Source of the DNA: Paraglaciecola sp030730205 | GTDB taxonomy: Bacteria; Pseudomonadota; Gammaproteobacteria; Enterobacterales; Alteromonadaceae | Reading direction: 5' to 3' | Length of the DNA stretch: 64,000 nt | Assembly: GCF_052119645.1 (NCBI RefSeq) | Contig: NZ_JBGQOM010000004.1 | Location: forward strand, 1 to 64,000 | Shown here: positions 16,843-25,932 of the stretch, piece by piece | Numbering within the stretch: position 1 is the first letter of the stretch | Layout: each line of letters starts with the position of its first letter | Made by a program: the position numbers and the translations under genes | The notes under the pieces: model-generated | What the model was told of the DNA's origin: nothing | The model's input: only the letters and a program-made list of their open reading frames with translations | Database searches by the model: none

Positions 16843-19140
16843 ATGATTGATAAATACCAGCAGTTACTTGCTTACGTTGTTCAACATAATATCACCCATG
16901 TTTCTTTTGATATATTCGATACCCTAGTATTCAGGCATGTGCATTCACCCACTGAGTTATTTACCTCCATATCGACCATTAGTGGCCACAGTGATATGGC
17001 TTTATCTGCATCAGAGTTTGCGACCCTGCGTGAACAAGCAGAGCGGGTTGCAAGAAAAAAAGAACATGTAAAAGAAGACATAACTTTAATACAAATTTAT
17101 GCTGAGCTTCCTTTTGATAATGCCTACAAAATTAAGTTGATGGAGGCTGAGTTACTCACTGAGAAACAGTGTTATGTATTAAACGAAAAGTTAATAAGAG
17201 TGATTGACCAATTATCTAAAAGTGGCGTGACTCTGTGTCTGATTTCTGACATGTATCTTTCATCTGAGCAAATTAGGCAGACGTATTTACAGAATACAAT
17301 ATTGCAGAATTTACCTTTATACGTATCGTCTGAGCAAGGACTGACCAAATTTAGTGGTAAACTTTTTAGTTATGTAGCGACTGAACTTGGGCTTGATTAT
17401 GCTCAGTGGCTCCATGTTGGGGACAATATCGATACCGATGTGCGCTCTGCACAGGCGGCAGGTTTGCATGCCATACACTTTCATCCGATTATCGATTCTT
17501 GGCAAATTCGGGATGCAGAGAAACGGCAGTTTCAAGTCAACAGCATATCTAGTGCTGATAGATTATTAGCAGCACTGGATTGTAACGCTGCTTCAAAATA
17601 CGAGCAAACCGCGTACGAAATAGGTGCGTTTGTTTGGGGACCGATTTTAGCTGCATTTAGTGATTGGGTGGTCAGAACAGCCGATAAAACTGCTTGCACT
17701 CATCTAATTTGCTTAATGCGTGAAGCTTATGTATTTGCACCATTGTTAAATCAACATCTTAAACAAATAGGTCGCGAAGACTTAACGGTGGTTTATTTTT
17801 ATGTCTCTCGCAAAGCGGCATTTTTTCCATCGATTGATGTGAATAGAATCAAGTGGTTAGAAGAGTTGATGGATACACTCATGAGTTACCGGGGCTACAC
17901 GCTCGAAAATTTTATCGATGATTTCGGTGTGTCAGCTGAGCTACTTGATCATTTCGCACCTCAATTTGAGTTGAAAAATATTGAAGGTGTTTTTGTTCAA
18001 GGTGAAGCGTTATACACGAGACTATTTCGGGATGCTGATAAAAACCGGATTCATTTGATAGATAAAATCCAGCAGCAACGGTCTTATTTAAAACAGTATT
18101 TTAAGCAAGTATGTCCTGTGCCTTATAGTAAATGTGCAATTGTCGATTTTGGTAACGGCGGCACAATCCAACATAGCCTTGAGAAAGTATTTGAACAACA
18201 AGGGGGCGCTAATCTACTCTTTTATTCAACAGGGAGGATATACCGTTTCATCAATGACACTGTGTTTCATTCATTTATTCCATTCGGCAATGATAAATTT
18301 AATGTAAGTGAAACACTTGCTCGATCACCTGAATGTATAGAAGCATTATTGTTGGGAGAGGGTGGGTCAACTCTGGAGTATAAACAAGAAAATGACAATA
18401 TTTTACCTGTTATAGACATTGGCGTGGCGGAAAATCGTGCTCTATGTGAGCAATTTCTAGCGGGTATGTTGGCATTTGTAAAACGTTCAGTCCCTATTCA
18501 AAGTAAAACGTTATCTAAAAATAATGCTATAGGCATTTTAGCCCGCTATATAGTAATGCCTACCCCAATTGAAGCCAGTATATTTACTCAGTTGCTCCAC
18601 CAAGATAATTTTGGTACCAAAGGAGAATATCCAGTTATCAGCGTGGAGCAATGTGAGCAAGTAAAAAATTTAGGCTTGGACCAGACGTTTCTCAATTTTT
18701 TACGCAACAAAGAATGGGAACGAGGTAATATCCACTGGCCTAACGGAGTGCTTAGTTTGTCTGATAGCACATTCTTGCCAAAATTTTTGGGTCTAGCTGT
18801 TAATGATAATTTGTATTACATACAAATACTGATTAAAAAAATACAAGCAGCAGGATGGAAACGCATCACTGTTTATGGCGCAGGTGATTTTTATTTACAA
18901 ATGTGTCCCTATTTTCAACAACATCAAATCGATGTTGATTGTTTAGTGGATCGACGAGCGGAAGTCAGTGGGCAATATGAATTAATGGGAAAACCAGTCG
19001 TTAGCTTACAAAGCGCTCTAACTCAAGGAAAAACTATTTTTGTAGTTTGTTCAATGGCCTTTCGAACTGAAATTACTAATCGAATAAATGAACAAGCGAC
19101 CTCAATGGGACGGGGATCAATACAACTTATCTGTGCTTAA
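16843..19140 (+). CDS. Multidomain HAD-like protein with C-terminal Rossmann-like module
   Basis: A 765-residue protein. Residues 1-215 are HAD-like: FDIFDTLV (22-29), LISDMYLS with motif II Ser135, and HVGDNIDTDVRSAQAAG (191-207), the motif IV acidic cluster. A middle region (about 260-640) has IVDFGNGGTIQHSLEK (433-448) and no family I recognise. Residues 674-765 form a Rossmann-like unit (ITVYGAGDFYLQM, then VDCLVDRR and GKPVVSL) also present at the ends of the next two proteins. Similar large HAD proteins occur in polysaccharide loci, but the reaction is unknown. SD AAAAGGAAAT precedes the ATG. Confidence 0.75.
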   Translation: MIDKYQQLLAYVVQHNITHVSFDIFDTLVFRHVHSPTELFTSISTISGHSDMALSASEFATLREQAERVARKKEHVKEDITLIQIYAELPFDNAYKIKLMEAELLTEKQCYVLNEKLIRVIDQLSKSGVTLCLISDMYLSSEQIRQTYLQNTILQNLPLYVSSEQGLTKFSGKLFSYVATELGLDYAQWLHVGDNIDTDVRSAQAAGLHAIHFHPIIDSWQIRDAEKRQFQVNSISSADRLLAALDCNAASKYEQTAYEIGAFVWGPILAAFSDWVVRTADKTACTHLICLMREAYVFAPLLNQHLKQIGREDLTVVYFYVSRKAAFFPSIDVNRIKWLEELMDTLMSYRGYTLENFIDDFGVSAELLDHFAPQFELKNIEGVFVQGEALYTRLFRDADKNRIHLIDKIQQQRSYLKQYFKQVCPVPYSKCAIVDFGNGGTIQHSLEKVFEQQGGANLLFYSTGRIYRFINDTVFHSFIPFGNDKFNVSETLARSPECIEALLLGEGGSTLEYKQENDNILPVIDIGVAENRALCEQFLAGMLAFVKRSVPIQSKTLSKNNAIGILARYIVMPTPIEASIFTQLLHQDNFGTKGEYPVISVEQCEQVKNLGLDQTFLNFLRNKEWERGNIHWPNGVLSLSDSTFLPKFLGLAVNDNLYYIQILIKKIQAAGWKRITVYGAGDFYLQMCPYFQQHQIDVDCLVDRRAEVSGQYELMGKPVVSLQSALTQGKTIFVVCSMAFRTEITNRINEQATSMGRGSIQLICA

Positions 19141-19207
19141 TCCTTAAGGCTGCTTGGACATATTGATGTTTTTTGTTGCTCTTCTACTATGAAGGAATTA
19201 TTTTTTT

Positions 19208-20482
19208 GTGTTAGAAATTACTAGTCAAAAAACGCCAATGTTAAGCGTCATTATACCTGTTTACAACGCTGAAAAATTCTTATTGAGGGCCGTGTATTCG
19301 GTCTACAAACATGCACCAGAAGACACTGAAATTATTATAGTAGACGACGCATCTGAAGGGAGTTGTCAACAAATTGTTAGCCAACTTCCACGAGTGACCT
19401 ATATTAGTCACACTGTCAACAAAGGGTTGTTAGCAGCTAGGTGTACTGGTATCAATGCAGCCAGTGGTGATTATATCGTTCATTTAGATCCCGATGATTG
19501 GATAATAAATGATATGTATTCCCAAGGTTTGGAGACTATCATTAATCATGACCTTGATGTTTTTATATTTGGTGTCGAAGAATGCGATTCTAATAATAAA
19601 AAATGGATTGAAAATAATAATGTATTAAGTGATAAATTAGATTTACAAGGAAACGATATTATTGAACGGATCTTTCTGATTAATAGTGCATGGATTTGGC
19701 ACGTCGGCGTTAATAAAATTGTAAAAAGAGAATGTTGGTTAGAGGCTTTGAAAAAAATCAAGGACCTGCCTAGGATAAATATGTTCGAAGATTTGCTTTT
19801 TTCTATTTTGTTGTATACGAATTTTCCAGATAACAGAAAAATTGGCGTTACAAAAGATATAGGCTATCAGTATTATAGACATGAAAATACCTTGACCCTC
19901 TCAAAAGATAATCGTGCAAATTTTTTACGGGTCAAAGATATATTCAGAGTAAGAAAGTTAGTGATCGAAATCATGGGGATTAAGTGGAATTTTTTACGCC
20001 CATTTATTAACTTGAAATTTAATAATACTTTGAAGAAGTCGACTTATTTAATGAGTCTTAATTTCAAGTTTAAACATCCACTAATTTACTTGAAATCTTT
20101 TTTTTACTTACATTATTTTGATCTCATTAAAAATAATCCAGAACAAGAAATGATCATATTTAGGAAGATAATAAAATATATTCCTTTTGATAAAAAAAGA
20201 TATTATGTTTTTGGGAATGGCGCTTTGGCAAAGCGATTAGGTGTTTATATCATAGAGAGTAAATTAAATTTAAAATTTTTTATAGTTTCAACATCTTCTG
20301 ATAAAAACTTGTTGGGATTTCCCATTTTAGGACTGAATAATTTAAATAGAATGGATCAAGATGATGTGATTTTAATTGGTTCTGGTGGTTCAATAAATAG
20401 TATTTATGCTTTATTGATTGAGCATTCAAAAAACGTGAATATTGTCAGCGCTTTTGGTTACCAAAAAAATGCTGCCGCATAA
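19208..20482 (+). CDS. Family 2 glycosyltransferase with C-terminal Rossmann-like module
   Basis: A 424-residue protein. The N-terminal GT-A domain has LSVIIPVYN, VDDAS (45-49), HLDPDDW (DPDD 94-97) and MFEDLL (192-197). Residues about 330-416 hold a separate unit (YYVFGNGALAKRLGVYI, FPILGLNNL, DDVILIGSGGS) like the C-termini of the flanking proteins. A GTG start at 19208 is favoured by GAAGGA upstream; an ATG ten codons later lacks a ribosome site. From here the DNA becomes visibly more A/T-rich than the pse genes. Confidence 0.78.
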   Translation: MLEITSQKTPMLSVIIPVYNAEKFLLRAVYSVYKHAPEDTEIIIVDDASEGSCQQIVSQLPRVTYISHTVNKGLLAARCTGINAASGDYIVHLDPDDWIINDMYSQGLETIINHDLDVFIFGVEECDSNNKKWIENNNVLSDKLDLQGNDIIERIFLINSAWIWHVGVNKIVKRECWLEALKKIKDLPRINMFEDLLFSILLYTNFPDNRKIGVTKDIGYQYYRHENTLTLSKDNRANFLRVKDIFRVRKLVIEIMGIKWNFLRPFINLKFNNTLKKSTYLMSLNFKFKHPLIYLKSFFYLHYFDLIKNNPEQEMIIFRKIIKYIPFDKKRYYVFGNGALAKRLGVYIIESKLNLKFFIVSTSSDKNLLGFPILGLNNLNRMDQDDVILIGSGGSINSIYALLIEHSKNVNIVSAFGYQKNAAA

Positions 20483-20520
20483 TATTTTTCTTGTAATTCA
20501 AACTATGAGCGATTTATGAA

Positions 20521-21891
20521 ATGAATATTTTCTTTAGTTATGACTTTTTAACAACTCAGAGTCATGTTGGTAAAAGGGGGTTAGAAAGGTTTGACTTCCT
20601 TTTCAATATATTAAAGAAGCTCAATATTGATGTTAGACTTGATACAAACTTAAGTCACAATTTTCCGATAAAAAAATTTTACGCACTTCATCATAAAACT
20701 TATCAAGATCAGATACTAAATTATATTGAGCCTAATAGTAATTGTGTCGAGTCGAGACATTTAGTTGAAGACTATTTATCAGGGTGTGATATTTTTATTG
20801 GTTACGAACTTTCTGAAAAAACTCGGGCTTACTTTGATAGAATCGGCGTTTGCTATATTGACATTTGGTTATCTCCTCTAAGGTTTTGTAAGGATGTATT
20901 ATTTTCTTTTTTTTCAAATAGTCATGATATTCAAAATAAATTTATCTCATATAAAACTAAAAAAGAGTTTTTCTACAATGAAGTTAAAACGCTTAAGAGA
21001 AATTTTAATTTCTTAAATGATGATTCTATGGATTTGATAGATGATAGTGCCTTACTAATATCTCAACTTTTTGTAGATAAAGCTTGTCAGAGAGGGGACC
21101 AGTTTTTAAACTTTTTGGACTTCAAACTGGAATTGACGGAGATCTCATCTTCTTTTCATACATTATATCTACTCAAGCATCCATTAATGTCAGATGAAGA
21201 TTTTGTTAAAGTAATCGAAGGATTAAAATACTTAGAAAATGTTGTGTACTTACAAAATAAAAATGTATACGAACTTTTATCTAATTCTAAAATAAAATCT
21301 GTTATCGCCGTTTCTTCTTCCGTTTTAAAAGAAGCAAGCTACTTTGGAAAAAAGATAATTTGTCTATATAGACCAACACTCCACAATGGTTATTGTGATA
21401 TCTATCAAAGTTTTTTCGATTCAGAATTCTGGACTGATTTATTAGATTTGAAATTCCGTCAAGAACATTGGATTTATTTTAACTGTGATAATTATTTACG
21501 ACAAAAATTTAATGCGTTTTATGCTTACAGGCCGTTCGTTGAAGACCTTTTTTCTACGCCAAGACTTCAAAAAACTGATGTCGCATACAATAATCTTGTT
21601 ACCATTAGTGCTCTCGTAGACAGCTTGACATTAGGTCCTCCTTTTATCTTGTGGGGCTTTGGCTCTGTCGGTCGCCTCATCTTTCCAAGTCTGAAATCAA
21701 AAATAAAGGGGGTCATTGATCATCAATTAACTATAAGTAATATTAGTGCAGTAGAAGGTGTACCGGTGATTAATATAGATGATTTAGACGATAACGATTT
21801 AATAGTTCTTTCTGCGTTTAAGTATATTCATGAAGTAAAAACACTACTTTCAGATAAGGATCTTTCCTGTGAAGTTATTCCTCTATTTTGA
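20521..21891 (+). CDS. Uncharacterised protein, possible GT-B-like transferase with C-terminal Rossmann-like module
   Basis: A 456-residue protein of unknown family. Residues about 215-290 (LLKHPLMSDEDF, then NVYELLSNSKIKSVIAVSSS and EASYFGKKIICLYRP) look like the C-terminal lobe of capsule or sialyl-type GT-B transferases. Residues 372-456 are a Rossmann-like unit (ILWGFGSVGRLIFPSL, GVPVINIDDL, DDNDLIVLSAF) shared with the two preceding genes. Very A/T-rich: 12 G/C in the 60 bases at 20881-20940. Function is not known; its place suggests glycan assembly. Confidence 0.6.
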   Translation: MNIFFSYDFLTTQSHVGKRGLERFDFLFNILKKLNIDVRLDTNLSHNFPIKKFYALHHKTYQDQILNYIEPNSNCVESRHLVEDYLSGCDIFIGYELSEKTRAYFDRIGVCYIDIWLSPLRFCKDVLFSFFSNSHDIQNKFISYKTKKEFFYNEVKTLKRNFNFLNDDSMDLIDDSALLISQLFVDKACQRGDQFLNFLDFKLELTEISSSFHTLYLLKHPLMSDEDFVKVIEGLKYLENVVYLQNKNVYELLSNSKIKSVIAVSSSVLKEASYFGKKIICLYRPTLHNGYCDIYQSFFDSEFWTDLLDLKFRQEHWIYFNCDNYLRQKFNAFYAYRPFVEDLFSTPRLQKTDVAYNNLVTISALVDSLTLGPPFILWGFGSVGRLIFPSLKSKIKGVIDHQLTISNISAVEGVPVINIDDLDDNDLIVLSAFKYIHEVKTLLSDKDLSCEVIPLF

Positions 21892-21930
21892 CCAGATAAG
21901 TCTGACTCGTTGCTAAGGCTAATAAATAAG

Positions 21931-21957
21931 TAAGCTTTTTACTAACTCAGTCGATAG
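21931..21957 (+). promoter_or_regulatory. Candidate sigma28 (FliA) promoter
   Basis: TAAGCTTT at 21931-21938, 11 bases, then GTCGATAG at 21950-21957. Each box is 6/8 to the FliA consensus with the exact spacer. It lies in the 96-base gap before the methyltransferase gene. It is weaker than the candidate at 13275 and could be chance in A/T-rich DNA. Confidence 0.4.
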
Positions 21958-21987
21958 AGTAAGTTGAACTAACATAAAGAGTAAATC

Positions 21988-22674
21988 ATGATCTGTTCTA
22001 AAACTGTTTCAAAACTATACCTAAAACCGCTTAGAGAGGACTTTTTGTCCTTAGTTAATAACTCAACTGCAGGTCAAGGGCTTCAAAAATTAATTGATAA
22101 TTATAGCTTTCATACCGTTTTAGATATTGGCGCAGGTGAAGGTCTACACAGTAAAATTTTAAATAAATATGGTAAGAAAGTAACAGCTATAGATTATGGA
22201 AAATCTATCTATTATAAAAAGAATCAAAACCCGATAGCAGTAGATTATTTTTATGGCGACTTCATGGACTTTCCTGAAGATAGTTTATTTGACTGTGCTT
22301 GGTGTTCCCATGTCTTAGAACACCAACTTAATTGTAATTTATTTTTGCAGAAAATTGGTCGGTTAGTTAAAGAAGGTGGCGTTATAGCAATTACTGTACC
22401 GCCACTAAAAAATGATGTGGTTGGCGGACACTTTACGTTATGGAATGCCGGTATATTACTCTACAATTTGGTGATGGCTGGCTACGACTGTTCAGAGCCC
22501 GCAATTTTAAAGTATGGGTATAATATTAGTGTTATTATAAAAAAGAAGAGTGTAAATTTACCCAAAAATATGAGTTTTGACTCCGGAGATCTGGAATTAT
22601 TATCTCCCTTCTTCCCACCTTTTGTTAAACAAGGCTTTAATGGGGATATATTAGAGTATAACTGGTATGAATGA
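21988..22674 (+). CDS. Class I SAM-dependent methyltransferase
   Basis: A 228-residue protein with a standard methyltransferase core: motif I VLDIGAGEGLHSKIL (45-59), the acidic TAIDYG at the end of beta 2, DCAWCSHVLEH (motif II/post-I) and VKEGGVIAITVPP. This pattern is typical of small-molecule or sugar methyltransferases in glycan loci. O- or N-methylation of the flagellar glycan is a reasonable guess. It overlaps the next gene by eight bases. Confidence 0.85.
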   Translation: MICSKTVSKLYLKPLREDFLSLVNNSTAGQGLQKLIDNYSFHTVLDIGAGEGLHSKILNKYGKKVTAIDYGKSIYYKKNQNPIAVDYFYGDFMDFPEDSLFDCAWCSHVLEHQLNCNLFLQKIGRLVKEGGVIAITVPPLKNDVVGGHFTLWNAGILLYNLVMAGYDCSEPAILKYGYNISVIIKKKSVNLPKNMSFDSGDLELLSPFFPPFVKQGFNGDILEYNWYE

Positions 22675-23782
22675 AAACTCAGGGCTTTTTAATTGGAATG
22701 TCTTTGATGATATACCCAGCGACAAATTCATTTATATCAGGTGGATAGGGAATACATGCGATAGTCTTGTTCGGGAAATTGACGACAAAGAACAAGTTAT
22801 TCACCCGATCACCTTTTTTATTGGTTCAAACGAGCCAGCTAATAGAATCAGAATCCATAATTTTGTTAGAGAAAATCCTTTATACTATAAAAAAACTTTA
22901 GAAAAAATTATCCATACTGATATCAAAGGATTTATTTTTACTTTTGATTGGTATTTTGTGTTTCGAGATATAGTTGAAATCGCAAATGCAAAAGGTATTT
23001 CAACTATTTTAATCCCACATGAAGGGGTATTCTCCTCAGAAGAGCAATATTATAAAGATAGGGAATACGGTTACAATTTTCCGATATGTAAATTTTGTTT
23101 GTTGTGGGGAGAATTGCAGAGAAAAATATTTATTCGTCGTGGTCACGCCGGGATTGGTTTGATGCTTGTTGGCGCGCCAAAGTTTGAAAAAATTTTCAAG
23201 TTACAATTAGATAAAAAAGTAAGTAAAGAAAATAGCTACCTATTGGTTTTGCAAAATATGGACTGCCAAATTTTACAAAAAGAAGCCGTAGAATTTCAAA
23301 ACAAGCTAATTCAGTTTATGTGCTTCTATACTATTGCCCAAAATAAAAGACTAGTGATTAGAAATCCACCTAATAATATCAATATGATCCCAAATTCTAT
23401 TAAAAAAGACTACATTGATATAAATGAATGTATAAGTGATTTTGATGGTGATAATGCAATCGATGCAATAATGGCTTCTTCGGTTGTTATATCTATTAAT
23501 AGTACGATGCTCTTAGAAGCAAAGTTGTGTAAGAAAATTGCAATCTCAGTGACAAATGAAAATATTGACAATATTTGGTCTGACTATGATATTGAAACAG
23601 TTTTTACACTTTCAGAATTAGAAACAAGGTTAAATAGTATTGATAAAGTTTATGTTGAGCATAGTTCAATCTCTGAACTATTAAAAATTGATTTTGGTTT
23701 AAATTTTGAATCGCCTAGAGCAAGTATTCGAAAATTCTTAATTGGAATGTTAAATGATACTCACAGTAATTACGACTATTAA
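22667..23782 (+). CDS. Uncharacterised GT-B-like surface carbohydrate protein
   Basis: A 371-residue protein. I see FTFDWYFVFRDIVEIANAKG, TILIPHEG and YNFPICKFCLLWGELQRKIF in the first half. AIDAIMASSVVISINSTMLLEA follows near residue 270. The combination resembles capsule/surface-carbohydrate GT-B proteins and epimerase-like folds, where a Ser-Thr-rich loop followed by LEA binds the nucleotide sugar. No specific family can be named. Overlaps on both sides place it in one operon with the methyltransferase and the STELLO-like gene. Confidence 0.6.
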   Translation: MNENSGLFNWNVFDDIPSDKFIYIRWIGNTCDSLVREIDDKEQVIHPITFFIGSNEPANRIRIHNFVRENPLYYKKTLEKIIHTDIKGFIFTFDWYFVFRDIVEIANAKGISTILIPHEGVFSSEEQYYKDREYGYNFPICKFCLLWGELQRKIFIRRGHAGIGLMLVGAPKFEKIFKLQLDKKVSKENSYLLVLQNMDCQILQKEAVEFQNKLIQFMCFYTIAQNKRLVIRNPPNNINMIPNSIKKDYIDINECISDFDGDNAIDAIMASSVVISINSTMLLEAKLCKKIAISVTNENIDNIWSDYDIETVFTLSELETRLNSIDKVYVEHSSISELLKIDFGLNFESPRASIRKFLIGMLNDTHSNYDY

Positions 23783-24770
23783 TGGCCTAACTAAAGCCAT
23801 AGAAAAATTTCTCCAATATCCTAAAACTCAAAATATGATCGTTATTGGTGACAAAGGAAGTAAGAACATAAATGAAACAAGAAAAGGATTGCAGTATTAT
23901 TCATTTGAGCAACAACTTTCTCTTAAGGAATTAAAATCAAGTATGATGCCTGAGAGGCATTACAGTAGAAAAAATATTGGATACTTATTAGCGATTAAAA
24001 AGGGGGCTAATATTATTTATGAGACTGACGACGACAATATCCCTCATTCTGAAGATTTTTTAGACGATTTATCTAAAGGTTATGTTATTGATATACGTTC
24101 CGAAAATAACGTTGTGTTTAATTGCTATAAGTTATTTACAGACCAGTTTATTTGGCCGAGAGGTTTTCCTCTTTCCGAAATAAATAGTGATGTTGATTAC
24201 AAAATTAATAAAGAAAAATTGATCGGAGCATCAATAATACAAGGCCTTGCTGATAGTGACCCTGATGTGGACGCAATATTTAGGCTAAGTAGAAAATACA
24301 CACCTATTAATTTTTCTCGAAAAGACCATAGTTTTTTATTGCCTAGTCAATGTTATTGTCCATTTAATTCGCAAAATACGCTTTGGAAAAAGGAAGCATT
24401 TGCGCTTCTATATTTGCCAGTTACAGTGAGCTTCAGGTTCACGGATATTTTAAGAAGTTTTGTAGCAAAACGATGTTTAGATCAATTTAATTTATATTTA
24501 GCATTTGCAAACGCTACCGTTTATCAAGAACGTAATCAACATGATTTGTTCAAAGACTTCCAAGATGAGATAGAGTGCTATATTAACACTCCAGCGGTAA
24601 TTCAGTGTTTGATTGATACGGTATTTCATCAATCAGATTCTTTAACAGATTGTTTGCTAAAAATTTATTCGAATCTAGTCTTAGCTAAACTTGTTAAAGA
24701 AGATGAGTTGTTACACTTAAATAATTGGATTACGGACTTTAATTTCGTGAGCAATAGCAATGAAGTTTGA
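23754..24770 (+). CDS. STELLO-like glycosyltransferase (DUF288-type)
   Basis: A 338-residue protein with the hallmark of the STELLO/DUF288 family: RHYSRKNIGYLLAIKKGAN followed by IIYETDDDNIP (DDD 92-94), and FIWPRGFPLSEIN further on. Proteins with this pattern in plants are Golgi glycosyltransferase-like proteins; bacterial members lie in polysaccharide clusters. The start ATG at 23754 lies within the previous gene (29-base overlap), and no better start is seen. The substrate is unknown. Confidence 0.7.
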   Translation: MILTVITTINGLTKAIEKFLQYPKTQNMIVIGDKGSKNINETRKGLQYYSFEQQLSLKELKSSMMPERHYSRKNIGYLLAIKKGANIIYETDDDNIPHSEDFLDDLSKGYVIDIRSENNVVFNCYKLFTDQFIWPRGFPLSEINSDVDYKINKEKLIGASIIQGLADSDPDVDAIFRLSRKYTPINFSRKDHSFLLPSQCYCPFNSQNTLWKKEAFALLYLPVTVSFRFTDILRSFVAKRCLDQFNLYLAFANATVYQERNQHDLFKDFQDEIECYINTPAVIQCLIDTVFHQSDSLTDCLLKIYSNLVLAKLVKEDELLHLNNWITDFNFVSNSNEV

Positions 24771-25908
24771 TTTTTTGATTATCGGTCACACGATTGAAGT
24801 GACTGATTGCAATAATCCCCTATCAAATGTGATTGGTAATGCCATTAGAGCGGTAGGTGTTGCGAAGGAGTTAGCAATATTAAATTTGAGTGTGGCTCTT
24901 GTCGTAGATTATAGGATATCTTTACCCACGGGGCTTAGTCATGAAAACATAACACTAATAGACAGAAGCCGCTACAAGAGCGTAGCTAACTCGGCAAGTC
25001 TGGTTCTTATCTCTACGACTAAGCCTAGTGTCTTAATAAGTGAGCATGGAATTGATTTGCTTGCTTTATCAAATTGTAATTTAGTTTTACTGTCTTGTTT
25101 TAATGATAATGCCATTAGTAAAGATGGGCAAGATTTGTACAACATCTTTAAGTTAATTACAGTGAATAACTATGAGCAGAAATTAATTGTTGAGCAGAGA
25201 GGGGTTGTTCCAAAGGTATTGAATCTTGATTTTGGAGTAAACGAATTAGTACAAAGTCGTAGTCATACTGAACCAGGGAAAATCAAGGCTCTTTGGGTTG
25301 GTTGTATAAGAAGTCGAGAGGTGTTGAAAAAGATAGTTAAATTTGCAAACGTATTTTCTAATATAGAAGTTAATATAGTAAGCAGGTTAGTGTTTGATAA
25401 ACATACTGTAAGCACTGCACCTGGTAATAAAGTTTTTGGAACAGTAATTAATTTGTTAGAAGAGAACTTAACTTCGCGTGAAGCCTTAAAAAAGTTATCA
25501 GATTGGATTGGTCATGAACTGCCTTTAAATATTAATTTTCTTGGTGCAGCAGAATCTAACTACCAAGACATTTTACTATCACATGATATTGGTTTAGATT
25601 TTTGTGAAAGTGTGTATCAACAGCACGACAATACTAAGATTTTAGATTATTTATCTTCAGGAATGTTCGTTTTTACAGAAAATTATGCCCCAAGTTTTCG
25701 TTATGTAGAGGAGTTTGATTCAGGATATTGTCTGCCTGACTTCGAAGAGAACAATTTGATTTATGGTTTGGAACATTATAAAAAGTGCAGCTCTAAGTAT
25801 GGGCGCAATAATCTAATTGACTTAGTCTACCAAAAATATGGCTGGAAAGCGCAAACCCAAAAGCTTATTTCCGCTCTTCAAACCATAGATGAACCCAAAT
25901 TTTCTTAA
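24760..25908 (+). CDS. GT4-like (GT-B) glycosyltransferase
   Basis: A 382-residue protein. The C-terminal lobe shows a donor-binding pattern typical of GT4: NINFLGAAESNYQDILLSHD, then KILDYLSSGMFVFTENYAPSF. A glycine-rich start and IKALWVGCIRSREVLKKIVKF open the second domain. The classical E-x7-E is not obvious, so function is likely but not certain. It is the last plus-strand gene of the island and ends 24 bases from the 3' end of the convergent maf gene. No clear intrinsic terminator is visible there. Confidence 0.65.
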   Translation: MKFDFLIIGHTIEVTDCNNPLSNVIGNAIRAVGVAKELAILNLSVALVVDYRISLPTGLSHENITLIDRSRYKSVANSASLVLISTTKPSVLISEHGIDLLALSNCNLVLLSCFNDNAISKDGQDLYNIFKLITVNNYEQKLIVEQRGVVPKVLNLDFGVNELVQSRSHTEPGKIKALWVGCIRSREVLKKIVKFANVFSNIEVNIVSRLVFDKHTVSTAPGNKVFGTVINLLEENLTSREALKKLSDWIGHELPLNINFLGAAESNYQDILLSHDIGLDFCESVYQQHDNTKILDYLSSGMFVFTENYAPSFRYVEEFDSGYCLPDFEENNLIYGLEHYKKCSSKYGRNNLIDLVYQKYGWKAQTQKLISALQTIDEPKFS

Positions 25909-25932
25909 TTCGAAAATTCTTTAAGCTTCCGA

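Noticed and set aside
25909..25932. Bidirectional terminator between the GT4 gene and maf
   Set aside because: Only an imperfect TAAT/ATTA pairing with bulges is visible in the 24-base gap.
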